Below are positions 55,111 through 64,000 of a stretch of 64,000 bases of DNA, piece after piece. The translations under genes were made by a program, and so were the position numbers. Position 1 is the stretch's first letter; the number at the start of each line of letters is the position of its first letter. Below the pieces are notes generated by a model, which saw only the letters and a program-made list of their open reading frames with translations, did no database searches and was not told the DNA's origin. The DNA comes from Ambrosia x helenae (taxonomy: Eukaryota; Streptophyta; Magnoliopsida; Asterales; Asteraceae), in NCBI GenBank assembly GCA_030844895.1, contig CM061224.1, positions 71,804,567 through 71,868,566 on the forward strand, written 5' to 3'.

Positions 55111-55955
55111 GGGTGGATGAGGTGGCCATCACACTATCACACCCAATTATTGTGTTACCTCATTTCATCACATTCCATCGATAAACACATGTGGTGGTGT
55201 TCACTTTTCATCACATTTCATCACTAAACTTTTTTTTAAATAATCTAAACAAAATACATTAATTAAAAAAAACATTACATTAAATAAAAAACCATAAAAA
55301 TAAAAAAACTAAAATTGCATGCCCAACCCCATTTGTGACAAATTCCACGTTTTTGTTCGATGAAAATCGACTTGTATGGTTCTTCGGCGTCTTTGTGTGA
55401 TTCCTTCAACACCTTCAAATCTTTATTTTTTTCAATTTCGGACAAATGTTTCATGTAGGTGTTCTCTCTTTGTATTTTCAAGTTCGCCAAATACTTACGC
55501 CGTTCCCGATTCTCATCAATTTCCACCAACTTTGCCGACTTAAATTCGGTCATCGCCTCCACCCAATGTTTTGAAAACCTTGGTTTTGAAAGGGTGGGGT
55601 GGGCATATGTTGGGTTTGAGACGCTTGGTGTGTAGGATGTGGGGTTTGTGGTACGTCTTGACGAAACCTAGCCGATTCGCCTAAATTAAACCGAACCTTT
55701 GGTTTAAACTTTCGTTTCGTAGCTAATTGTTTCTTGCTCGATCCTTTCATATTTTTAAGTTGATTGTATTTTGAAGTTTGGTGTATTGTTTGATTGTGTA
55801 TGGTTTTGATTTTGGTTGAATGAGATTATATATAGTGTTAAAATAAATAATTTTTTTTTAATTTCAAACGGTCAACAGACCGTTGTGGCCAGCCAACGGT
55901 CACAAACAACTAATTTTTGAGCGTGATGGTCCATCACGGACCACCCCGAGTGGCC
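55111..55955 (-). mobile_element. PIF/Harbinger-type element, 845 bp
   Basis: It is flanked by TTA on both sides (55108-55110, 55956-55958), the target preference of PIF/Harbinger elements. The ends are imperfect inverted repeats: GGGTGGATGAGGTGG...CATCAC at the left, GTGATGG...CCACCCCGAGTGGCC at the right. It encloses remnants of a SANT-like protein on the minus strand. No transposase is present, so it is non-autonomous. Confidence 0.65.
55320..55750 (-). pseudogene. Remnant of Harbinger-associated SANT-like protein
   Basis: Two minus-strand segments, MKGSSKKQLATKRKFKPKVRF (from 55750) and VEAMTEFKSAKLVEIDENRERRKYL then KNLKIQRE-type text (55320-55560), are in different frames. They resemble the N-terminal basic region and C-terminal coiled region of NAM-associated/SANT-like proteins, but the central SANT domain is missing. 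It is a deleted relative of the intact type at 58153-59396. Confidence 0.45.
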
Positions 55956-55958
55956 TTA

Positions 55959-56578
55959 GAGAATCCAACTCTACCCAAAGTTTAACATATGTTCATAACA
56001 TAACTCAACTTTTTTTTTAATAAACTCGATTTTTAATAAAGTTTATATCAGGATATCTAAAAAAAGTTAAGAAATCTTGTATATTTAGTTTATTTTTTAA
56101 GTTTAAATATTTGCAAGTTATTTCAATAATTAAGATATTAGGGGATTTAGTTTAAATTTTAACCTTAGTTGGTCCACCAATCTTTTATCTTGTTGATGAC
56201 CAACCTAACTGTTTGGTTGATTAAGTGTTGAATTATTAAAAAGTCTAAATGGTTAAGTGTTGAATCATTAAGTTGGACCACTTAATGGTTAGTATTCTTG
56301 TCCCACATTGGTAGGAAAGCCTCATTGAGATTCAGCTTAGTTCATTGCTTAATGGTTTAGCAACATCTCAAATCTTAATCGTTCAGTCTTAACCATTCCA
56401 TTCAGAAGTCAAAACAAATTCGTTGAATGCGCTAAATAGTTCAGAGCCTCATTAAGAGACTTACCAAATAGCCCTAACTCTAAGTTGCTGATGAAGATAG
56501 TCATAATCAAAGTACTAATCATAAATCTTGAATTATCATCTCACTTGTATTCTCGATTGAGGTGTCATCGTCGTCATC
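55959..56578. other. Intergenic AT-rich DNA
   Basis: It has short repeats of TTAAGTGTTGAAT and TTAATGGTTAG around 56220-56350 and a TCATCG microsatellite at 56566-56586. No gene is supported. Confidence 0.5.
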
Positions 56579-56586
56579 GTCATCAT

Positions 56587-56740
56587 CAAGGGCAGATCCA
56601 GGGGGTTTTAGGGGTTTCCCAGGAACCCCCTCGGTTTGAAAAAAATTGAAAAATTTATTAGAAAATTTTGAAAAATTAGTGAAAATAAGTGAAAATCTAC
56701 AAAAGGAACCCCCTGGAAATCCGACCTGGATTCGCCACTG
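56587..56740. mobile_element. hAT-type MITE, 154 bp
   Basis: It has an exact 8-bp duplication GTCATCAT (56579-56586 and 56741-56748) and inverted ends (CAAGGGCAGATCCAGG at left; CCTGGATTCGCCACTG at right). It is non-coding. Confidence 0.85.
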
Positions 56741-56764
56741 GTCATCATACTCAATTAATCTCAT

Positions 56765-57110
56765 CAATAGCAAAAGCTAAGGTAGGGTCTGAGGAGGGTA
56801 ACATGTAGACAGCCTTACCTCTACCCTGTGAGAATAGAGAGACTGCTTCCAGTGAGACCCCCGGCTCAATAGTGGTTTTGTATCAAGCCTTAGACATAAG
56901 GCACATAACACTTAGCAATCGGGACAAACCACCTGATGCATGATTAACCGTCCATCATTTTAACGTTATTTTTACGAAATTAGTGCAACTTTACTTTTGC
57001 CCCCCGAGGGTCACACATATATACATTATATGCGCACAGCCGTAAGCGGGCTTATATACCCCTTTGTCTTTTGACTATCAACACCACCACCTGATGCACG
57101 ATTGAGGTGT
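56765..57110. mobile_element. SINE-like relic
   Basis: The text GGGTCTGAGGAGGGTAACAT, ACAGCCTTACCTCTACCCTG and GAGACTGCTTCCAGTGAGAC resembles the body of a widespread angiosperm SINE (remembered pattern, not searched). The tRNA-like head is not clear, and the copy is degraded. Confidence 0.4.
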
Positions 57111-57199
57111 ATGATTTCTAAATACCTTTTCGGGATCTAGGTTTCCTAAATACCTTGTCGATTATCTTAAAACACTTTGGTCGCCTCACTTACTCCCCA

Positions 57200-57590
57200 A
57201 ATCGGTAACCATACCACCCCTCCACCTGACACCTTGGTCGCCTCACTTACACAGTTACACCCCAAATTTGAACATAGAGCCATTTTAAAATAGAGCTCTC
57301 AATTATTATCTTTCGTAGGACCCATTTTAAAATAGAGCCAAACAAGAACAAGAAAGATGAGCAAGTACCAAATACTGGAGTTGGACAAGACCTGTTTTGA
57401 CAATAAAACTTTGAGCTTTTCTGAGTACTTGTTGTACCTTGAAAAAGAAGAAGATATGTGGGAGTTGTGAGAAGCTTTACAATAGTGTTTTATGGCCACT
57501 GTTACTTGTTCTAAACTAACCATTTTGTTTTCTTGTTTCTGTGTTTTGTTTTCCTATTTGGGACTGGGAGTATCAATCCAATGATGGGTC
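57200..57590 (-). pseudogene. Decayed duplicate of the SPL gene 5' region
   Basis: Positions 57295-57590 match the SPL leader/promoter (54640-54990), sharing for example GAAGATATGTGGGAGTTGTG and GGGAGTATCAA..CCAATGATGGG. Next to it, 57208-57250 matches the start of SPL exon 1 and still reads RPRCQVEG on the minus strand before losing the rest of the SBP domain. A shorter third echo (TTGGTCGCCTCACTTAC) lies at about 57178-57195. The remainder of the gene is absent. Confidence 0.7.
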
Positions 57591-57808
57591 TTCCGTTTAA
57601 ATGAAAATTACAGTTGTGCCCTTTATGGGAAAGCTGTTTTTTCTTTCGAAAGGCTGCTGGCCTGGGAAAGCTAATAGGTGTCACTAATGTCTATTTAGAT
57701 TTGATACTAATAATTTATGATAGTACTAATGAGCGGGAGCCTAAAACGCTCCGAAGTAGCATTAATTGTCACGCTACTGATCACTAAGACTAAGCGGAGT
57801 GGGGCGGG

Positions 57809-57915
57809 AGGGGGGGGGGGGGGGGGAATACCGCCGCAATATGGCGTGGAAGTGGCGTGGAGGGGGGGGGGGGGGGGGAGTGATCTCACCGGCGTGGGGG
57901 GGGGGGGGGGGGGGA
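57809..57915. repeat. Three long poly-G tracts
   Basis: Runs of roughly 16-20 consecutive G occur at about 57811-57826, 57862-57878 and 57896-57914, separated by short GC-rich text. The true lengths may be misjudged by sequencing. Confidence 0.85.
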
Positions 57916-58152
57916 GTGATCCCACGTGGCTTCATGCTATTGGACCATCTTTAATCAAACGGTCACTTAAAAAAAAAAAAAAAAAATTTAAAATTCCAAC
58001 GGTATGCATTGCAACGGTCAAAAAAAAAAAAAAAAAATTTATAAATTACCCCCATTTCACTACAAAACACCCACTTTAACCAAATTTTATACAATTTTCA
58101 ACCAAATTTTATACACTTTTCATCCAAATTTTATACACTTCCTCAACCAACA

Positions 58153-59396
58153 ATGAACCCATACAACCGAGGCTTCGACCCGAACAACCCATACGCGTTT
58201 GTCCCAAACCCGAATACACCACCGGTTCACCCGATCCCAAACCGTCCACCCCATCCTTCACCTTGTCCCGACTACGCCGGTTATGCCGGTTTTATTAGTG
58301 GCCAAATTTATCCGAATTTCCCATTCAATGATTCTCTCGTTCCTTCACAACTTCCTTTAACCCAAACCGTACCCGAAACACAACCTCAAAATGTCGCGGG
58401 ATCATCTTCGGGTAAAAACCCCCCTCCAAAAAGAAGTCACAGGAGGAAGACGGCGGAAGAGAAAGCATTAGCCGCCGCTAACCGCCAACCACTTAAGTGG
58501 ACACCCCAAGAAGAGCTTGCATTAACCAAAGCGTGGATTAGCGAGTCCGAAAAAGAGCAAGGTATTTGTAATAAATTTTTTAACATGAAATTTTTTTTAT
58601 AATATTACTAATATTTTTTTTTTTTGTAGGAACAAGTCGCCACAAAAACGACTTCTGGGACGACATCAACAAAGTGTTCCATGTGTTGATGGAAAAAGAC
58701 TTCTATCGAGCAATCGATAGTCTCTCGTCCAAGTGGACAGAGATAAACAGGGCAATGAACGCGTTTCACCCGCATTATTATCACGCAAAAAACAATCCAA
58801 GAAGCGGTGAAACGGACACTGACAGCCTGAGCCGGTCGCTACAAGCGTATCGTCTCGAAACCGGGCTCGAATTCAAGTTTCTTCATTGTTGGGAAGTCGC
58901 CAAGAACCATTCAAGATGGGCGTTCGTCCCCACTGCAAGCAACTCCGCAAAAAGGTCGAAAACAGGATCGTCAAGAAACCGTCAAACTGATCCTGAAAAC
59001 GTAGAAGCCGTTAATTTGGATGATGACGAGTTTGAAGAGGAATTGAGTCGCCCACCCGGTAGAGATAAGTCAAAAAAGAGGGCGCAAAAATCTACTGCCT
59101 CGGGTTCGGGTTCTGGATCAACCGGCGCCTACAGTGCTGACTTGCAAGATTTAAATGTCACCATGATTCAGTTCAATACGATTCAAGAAAAAATGCTCGA
59201 GGAGAAAAAAAATATTCGCGAAGCGTTTGAAAAGAAGTTGACTATGAAAGAGCGCAAATTGTCTATCAGAGAGCAGCGCGAAAAACGCGAGGATTTGAAA
59301 TTTCTCGCCATGAACACCGACCATATGCAAGGGCCGGAGTTAGAGATGACGCTTCAAATGAAGCGTGATATTATCGAAAAATATAATCTGAACTGA
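58153..59396 (+). CDS. SANT/Myb-like, NAM-associated protein (Harbinger ORF1 type)
   Basis: Two exons, 58153-58561 and 58630-59396, with a GT-AG intron, give one frame of 391 aa. The N-terminus is Pro/Asn-rich (MNPYNRGFDPNNPYAFV). A basic patch KRSHRRKTAEEKALAAAN precedes a trihelix/SANT-type domain (LKWTPQEELALTKAWISESE, RHKNDFWDDINKVF, SLSSKWTEINRAMNAF, LEFKFLHCWEVAKNHSRW). The C-terminal part is a charged coiled coil (KKLTMKERKLSIREQREK). Proteins of this type accompany PIF/Harbinger transposases as DNA-binding partners and are often misnamed glutathione S-transferase T3-like in plant databases. No stop or shift interrupts it. It is either a transposon gene or a recent host adoption. Confidence 0.8.
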
Positions 59397-60560
59397 TTTG
59401 TTAGTTTTTAATTTTTTTCGGTTTTATTGTATTTTTTTTAATTTTCTAGGTTTTTTTTTGTATTTTTCTAGGTTTGTTATTAATAAAAAATATTTATTAT
59501 TATTATTATTGTTTTATATAACAAAGTTAAAAAAAAAAAAAAAAATGCCACATGGCACTTCCCCCCACCTCTTCCCCCCCTTCCACTCCCCACAATTATT
59601 TTCCCCCCCAAAAGGGCCCCACAAGTGCCACATGGCGCTTCCCCCACCTCTTCCCCCCCACCACTCCTTATAGTCTAATACTAGAAAATGTTTGTATTAA
59701 AAAAGAAAATGAAAAATACGGAAAATAAAACAAAAAGTAGTCGAAAAAGATTGAACACGCAAGTGAAACATAAAACTTAGATAACATTATTTAAGTCAAT
59801 CTGGAACCCGCACGTTGAGACGAGACCGTTAAACGGGGTGTAAAAACATGCACGCACGTTTTCGGCATATTAAATCGCAAAATTTAGACCAAAACTTAAT
59901 AAAAAATTATAAAATATGAAAAATATCACATATATTAGGGGATGCAACGCCCTCCGGGTTTGAACCCACACGGTTTCATCTCCGTCACCTCTGTGGGTAG
60001 GAATTTGGGTAGTGGCTCACGAGTACCTAAACCCGCGTGGGCGACTTTTGTGAGTAGTCACAGTGAGAAAGTATGATTGGTTTGTGTGCTGTGAAAGTAC
60101 TTAAGGATAAAAATGACGTGATAATGCATGATTAGTAGGTGTTAGATGGAAGAAGGTAGCGCCCCTTCCACCCTTAGATCACATGATGTGGTCATGCCCT
60201 TAAGGAGGGCATGAACCGACATGAGAAATTCCCCTCCAAAAATAAAAAACCACGGGGTGGTGGTGACGTGGGTGAGTTTTTATTATTATTCATTTTAATC
60301 AAACAACTAAGCATAATCAATTAATCACAACCATCCACCTTAATCTCACATTTTGCCCCACACTGATGAAGATCTTCAAGCCCTGAGGGGCCATTCTCAG
60401 CGGCGTATCCAGGAATTTTTTTATGGGGTGCGGAATCTCTAAGCCTCTGGGTCGTTTATCTATCAGGTGGACCGGGTCGGGTCGGGTCGTATAACAAAAA
60501 TAATAACACTAAAATTATATAATCAACAAAATGAAGGCAAAAATAATTTAAGTTACATAT
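59397..60560. other. Intergenic region with transposon-end-like segments
   Basis: It contains two similar blocks TGCCACATGGC(A/G)CTTCCCCC-CACCTCTTCCCCCC (59546-59580 and 59627-59660), a duplication inside the right end of the SANT element. Later it has CCACCCTTA...CCCTTAAGGAGGGC text around 60157-60210 that could be the edges of small Harbinger-like elements. At 60398-60440 the text CAGCGGCGTATCCAGGAATT resembles a hAT-type end. No gene is supported. Confidence 0.45.
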
Positions 60561-63500
60561 TGATAGAATTAGGATCCTTGCCTCATTTCTATTGATTTAC
60601 AAATATTTATAATAATACAATGGGTTCTCTATATTTGGATAGAGATAATCACATAAATACAAATACAATCATACTATAATTATGTATCCTATTACACCCC
60701 CGCAGTCGAAGCGGGAGGAGACCGGATACTGAGACTGTCCGTGAAATCTTCAAACAAAATGCAAGCCAGGCCTTTGGTAAATATATCTGCAACCTGATAT
60801 CTGGACGGAACATGAAGGACACACATGTGACCCCATTGAACTTGCTCACGAACAAAGTGAATATCGAGCTCTATATGTTTTGTGCGTTGCTGCTGCACCG
60901 GAGCGTGAGACGGAGGATGATGTAACTCAAGTAATAAGTAAATAGCACTGACGCTGTCACAATAGACCAAAGTTGCGCTGGACAGAGGATGATGTAACTC
61001 AAGTAATAAGTTTCGTAGCCAACAGATTTCAACGACAACATTTGCAACTCCTCTATATTCTGCTTCAGCGCTAGAGCGTGAGACGGTGCTCTATCGTTTG
61101 GACGACCAGGAGATGAGGTTATCCCTGAAGTAAATGCAGTAACCACTGGTGGAACGCCGTGTGTCGGGGCACCCAGCCCAATCGGCGTCAGTGTAAGAGC
61201 CGAGTGATTGAGATGAGGAGTCGTGAAACTGTAAGCCGAAGCTGGGGGTCCCCTTTATGTATCTGATAATTCGCTTGAGTGCATTCCAATGATCAAGGCG
61301 AGGGGAGTGCATATGCATACATACCTGTTGAACAGTGTATGAGATGTCTGGACGTGTAAAGGTAAGGTACTGAAGAGCATCTGCGAGGCTACGGTAAAGG
61401 GCGGGGTCATGAAAAAGTTCGCTGACTGTGGAGCTGAGCTTACTGTTGGTGTCGACTGGTGTGGCTACGGGATTACAAGACTGCATGCCGGCCTCGAGCA
61501 ATGACCTCAGTCGCATAAGTATGCTGTGAAAGAAACCCAGTGTCTTCAACACGAGACACAGAAATACCCAGAAAATAGCTGAGGGGACCCAAGTCTTTCA
61601 TGGCGAATTTACCTGCGAGCTTGGCCATGAGAGAGTGACGAAGTTTATCTGAGGAGGTAACAAGTAGAATGTCATCCACATATAACAAGAGATAAGATAT
61701 GTGAGGGCCCTGGTGAAGAGTGAATAGAGAAGCATCACTCTTGCTATGATGAAAACCAATAGTGAGTACAAAGTCAGTAAACCGATGGTACCAGGCACGA
61801 GGAGCCTGTTTAAGACAATATAGCGATTTCTTAAGCGAGCAAACAAAATTAGAAAACTGTTTGTCATGAAAACCCATAGGTTTGTACATGTAGACGGTTT
61901 CATGGAGATTCCCATGAAGAAAAGCATTAGTGACGTCCAACTGATGAACAGACCAATGCTTTGATAATCCGATGGAGAGTACCGTCCGAATAGTAGCTGG
62001 TTTGACAACCAGGCTAAAAGTCTCACCACAATCCACACCAACCTGTTGTAATCGACCATCACATACTAATCGATCTTTTGTAGCATTCCAAAGAACCATC
62101 CGGCCTGTACTTATGCTTAAATAGCCACATACTTCGAATAACATTCATATCAGGTTTACGAGGCACCAATTCTCAAGTTCCATTTCTAACTAATGCATTG
62201 TACTCGGTAGACATGGTAGAGTACCATTCTGGTATATTCAAGGCATCGGTAAGGCTTTTTGGGATCGGGACTATGGGTGTGGTGGTTGAGGTGTGTAGGT
62301 TAAAGGTGTGTTTTGGTTTGTAGATGCCGATCATAGAGCGAGTGTGAATGGTTCGGGAAGGTGGTGGACGGGCGGGGCTGGGCTCGAAGTTGGGTCCGGG
62401 ACTGTGGGCTGGTTCGTGGATTGTGGGGCCGAGGGGGTTGTAGGTGGGTTGATCGGTTGTGGTGTAGTGGGGTTTTGGGGTGGGGTAGGTTGGGCCGTAA
62501 CACTGGGTTGGTGGACATGGGGGTTGGGCCGAAAGGTGACATGGGAGGGATTGGTTGTTGTATGTGGGAGAAAAGGTGATGGGGAAAGGTGGCAGTGGTT
62601 GGTTCGAGGAAGTCATATTGAGGTGTGGGGTCGATGGTCAGTTTAAAAGGGAATGTGGTTTCATCGAAAGCTACGTGTCTGGAGATGTAGATCTGTCTGG
62701 TTTTCAAGTCGAAACACCGGTACCCCCTATGGGTAGGTGGGTAACCGAGAAAGACGCACGGTTGGGCACAGTGATCGAGTTTGTGAATGGTAGGAGAAGG
62801 AGTGAGTGGGTAGCAAAGACAACCGAAGACACGAAGATGGTCGTAGGTGGGAGTGGTGTTGTAGAGAATTTCGGTTGGTGTTTTATGTTTGGTTGTAGTG
62901 GTAGGAAGAATATTAAGAAGATAAGTAGAAGTTTCTAAAGCAAAGTGCCAAAAGTTGGTAGGTAACGATGCATGGGTCATGATTGTTCTAATAAGGTTGT
63001 TGATGGTACGGATTTTTCTTTCGGCTTTGCCGTTTTGTGAGGACGTATAGGGACATGACAAGCGATAAAGAATGCCATAGGAGGTTAAGAAATTTTGAAA
63101 AGTGGTGTTAACATACTCACGCCCATTTTCACATTGAAAGTTTTTTATGGTGCGGTTAAATTGGTGGTTATGGTTGAAGAAAATTAGGTAAAGGCGGAGA
63201 AAACATTTGATTTGTGGGTGAGTGGGTATGTCCATAAAAAATTCGAATAGTTATCTAAAAATAAAACACAATATTTATGACCGGATGAACTAATAATAGG
63301 AGACGTCCACACATCGCTATGAATTATATCAAAAGGTAAAACAGTGGAAGTAGTAGAAGCAAAAAATGGTTGTCTTATACTTTTACCCAAAACACAAGAG
63401 TCACAAACATTATTATGAAAATGATCAAAAGAAATAGAACTAGTATTTTTATTGAATTCAAAGATTGACGTCCTGGGTGGCCAAGACGTTGGTGTCAGGG

Positions 63501-64000
63501 GTCAGCGGAGATGGCAACTAGGGCAGTTGGTTGTGAAGAGGGGGACCCGAGCACCAGAGGGTAGAGATCATCGCTGCTGTTGCATCGTAGGAGCGGAGCC
63601 CACGTCTTGAGGTTCTTCACAAGAAAACCAAAAGGATCAAATTCAACAGACACAAAATTATCCCTAGTAAATCGACGAACAGAAATAAGGTTTTTAACTA
63701 ATTTGGGTGAGTAAAGGACATTTTTAAGTATAAAGGGTGGGAATGGGGGGGGGGGAGGTATTTTGTGCCTTATCCTATAACCCAAATGGTATTACCGTTT
63801 CCTACAATAATATTATGAGGAATACAAGAGTTAGAAAAAGAATGAAAATCACCTTGCTCGTGAGTCATGGTAGAAGATGCACCAGTGTCCATGTACTGTG
63901 TCTGGTCGTGTTACTGCAGAGACATCGTGTACATAGCCTGCTCAATGTCTGTTGGGCTGTAGGCCGCATAATTATTCTGTGAAGGTCGCGTGCCTAAAAT
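60561..64000 (-). mobile_element. Ty1/copia retrotransposon with very short LTR (runs off window)
   Basis: The 3' LTR is 60561-60696 (136 bp; TGTAATAGGATAC...CTAATTCTATCA on the minus strand), preceded by a polypurine tract (CTGCGGGGG). Integrase, RT and RNase H follow in copia order to the right. The 5' LTR would lie beyond 64000. A very short LTR suggests the Ale/Retrofit group (inference). The five bases beyond the LTR are CATAT, the expected target duplication. Confidence 0.8.
60692..63785 (-). pseudogene. Copia polyprotein, decayed
   Basis: From the N-terminal side: GAG-pre-integrase-like region (63495-63785); integrase (62300-63390) with the first Asp in IIHSDVW, the second region FQCENGREY and SSQNGKAERKIRT; reverse transcriptase (61473-62144) with QLDVTNAFLHGN and LLYVDDILLV; RNase H (60692-61552) with YTDADWAGCPDTRRSTSGYC and HIELDIHFVREQ. 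Frame changes occur in the Pro-rich linker near 62350-62600, near 62140-62175 and near 61480-61550. A 27-bp segment is directly duplicated at 60913-60939 and 60985-61011, breaking RNase H. No complete protein is possible. Confidence 0.85.

Larger units (their letters stand above)
57796..59667 (+). mobile_element. Harbinger-type transposon carrying a SANT-like gene
   Basis: Both ends begin GGAGTGG when read inward: GGAGTGGGGCGGGAGGGGG at left, and the reverse complement of CCCCCACCACTCC at right. TTA follows the right end, but the left target copy is not clear. It encloses one complete SANT-like gene and no transposase. Very long G runs lie at the left end and C runs at the right end. The superfamily call is tentative. 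Confidence 0.45.

Noticed and set aside
56519..56773. Minus-strand ORF of 84 codons with an Asp run
   Set aside because: It spans the hAT MITE and the TCATCG microsatellite, which generate the Asp run; not a gene.
62308..62938. Gly/Trp-rich plus-strand ORFs of 72-127 codons
   Set aside because: They are the complement of the Pro/His-rich linker of the copia integrase and have no independent support.

Overview
This is plant nuclear DNA, almost certainly from a eudicot with a large, repeat-rich genome. The GT-AG introns, the SBP-box and OEP16-3 genes and the retroelement lineages all fit. Asteraceae is my best guess from the look of the Ulp1/MULE elements, the SANT-like Harbinger proteins and the LTR families, but that is inference. 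Only two ordinary host genes look intact: an OEP16-3-like import/pore protein (33693-35479, minus) and a miR156-type SPL9/SPL15-like transcription factor (51962-54610, minus). A third intact coding unit (58153-59396, plus) is a SANT-like protein that probably belongs to a Harbinger-type transposon. Nearly everything else is transposable-element DNA, much of it nested.

Layout. 1-6207: a head-to-tail array of a non-coding LTR retroelement (internal-LTR-internal-LTR) on the minus strand. 6208-7079: remains of a probable Helitron carrying a broken copy of a complex I gene (NDUFB8-like). About 7080-15870: a decayed Mutator-like element with a FAR1-type transposase (plus) converging on a Ulp1-type protease gene (minus). 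15874-29505: an OTU-protease gene split by a solo LTR (target duplication CACAG), itself split by a complete 10.7-kb Tekay-like Ty3 element (target duplication TTTGA). 29585-29797: a 213-bp foldback element. 30392-33378: a 5'-truncated LINE. 33693-36640: the OEP16-3 gene. 37240-38282: LTR and LINE relics.

38283-50269: a complete, apparently very young Tat-lineage Ty3 element with 768-bp LTRs and target duplication ATATT. Its gag and pol are in one frame, separated by a single TGA that is followed at once by a small hairpin. Downstream it carries an antisense gene that splices into a 981-codon reading frame, and then about nine copies of an 81-bp tandem repeat. 50275-51961: an LTR relic and a hAT-type MITE. 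51962-54890: the SPL gene. 55111-57590: a Harbinger element, a hAT MITE, a SINE-like relic and a decayed duplicate of the SPL 5' region. 57796-59667: the SANT-protein transposon with extreme poly-G tracts. 60561-64000: a decayed Ty1/copia element on the minus strand with a very short (136-bp) LTR, running off the window.

The elements record an order of events. The OTU gene was open when the solo-LTR family landed in it, and the Tekay element came later into that LTR. The Tekay element has already decayed through G-to-A stop codons, while the Tat element shows no visible LTR differences and is probably the newest arrival. The least ordinary features are the antisense spliced gene and the gag-TGA-hairpin-pol junction of the Tat element, the hairpin clusters in the Tekay LTRs, and the tRNA-like promoter inside the tandem LTRs. 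No homology search was run; family assignments rest on motifs read by eye.
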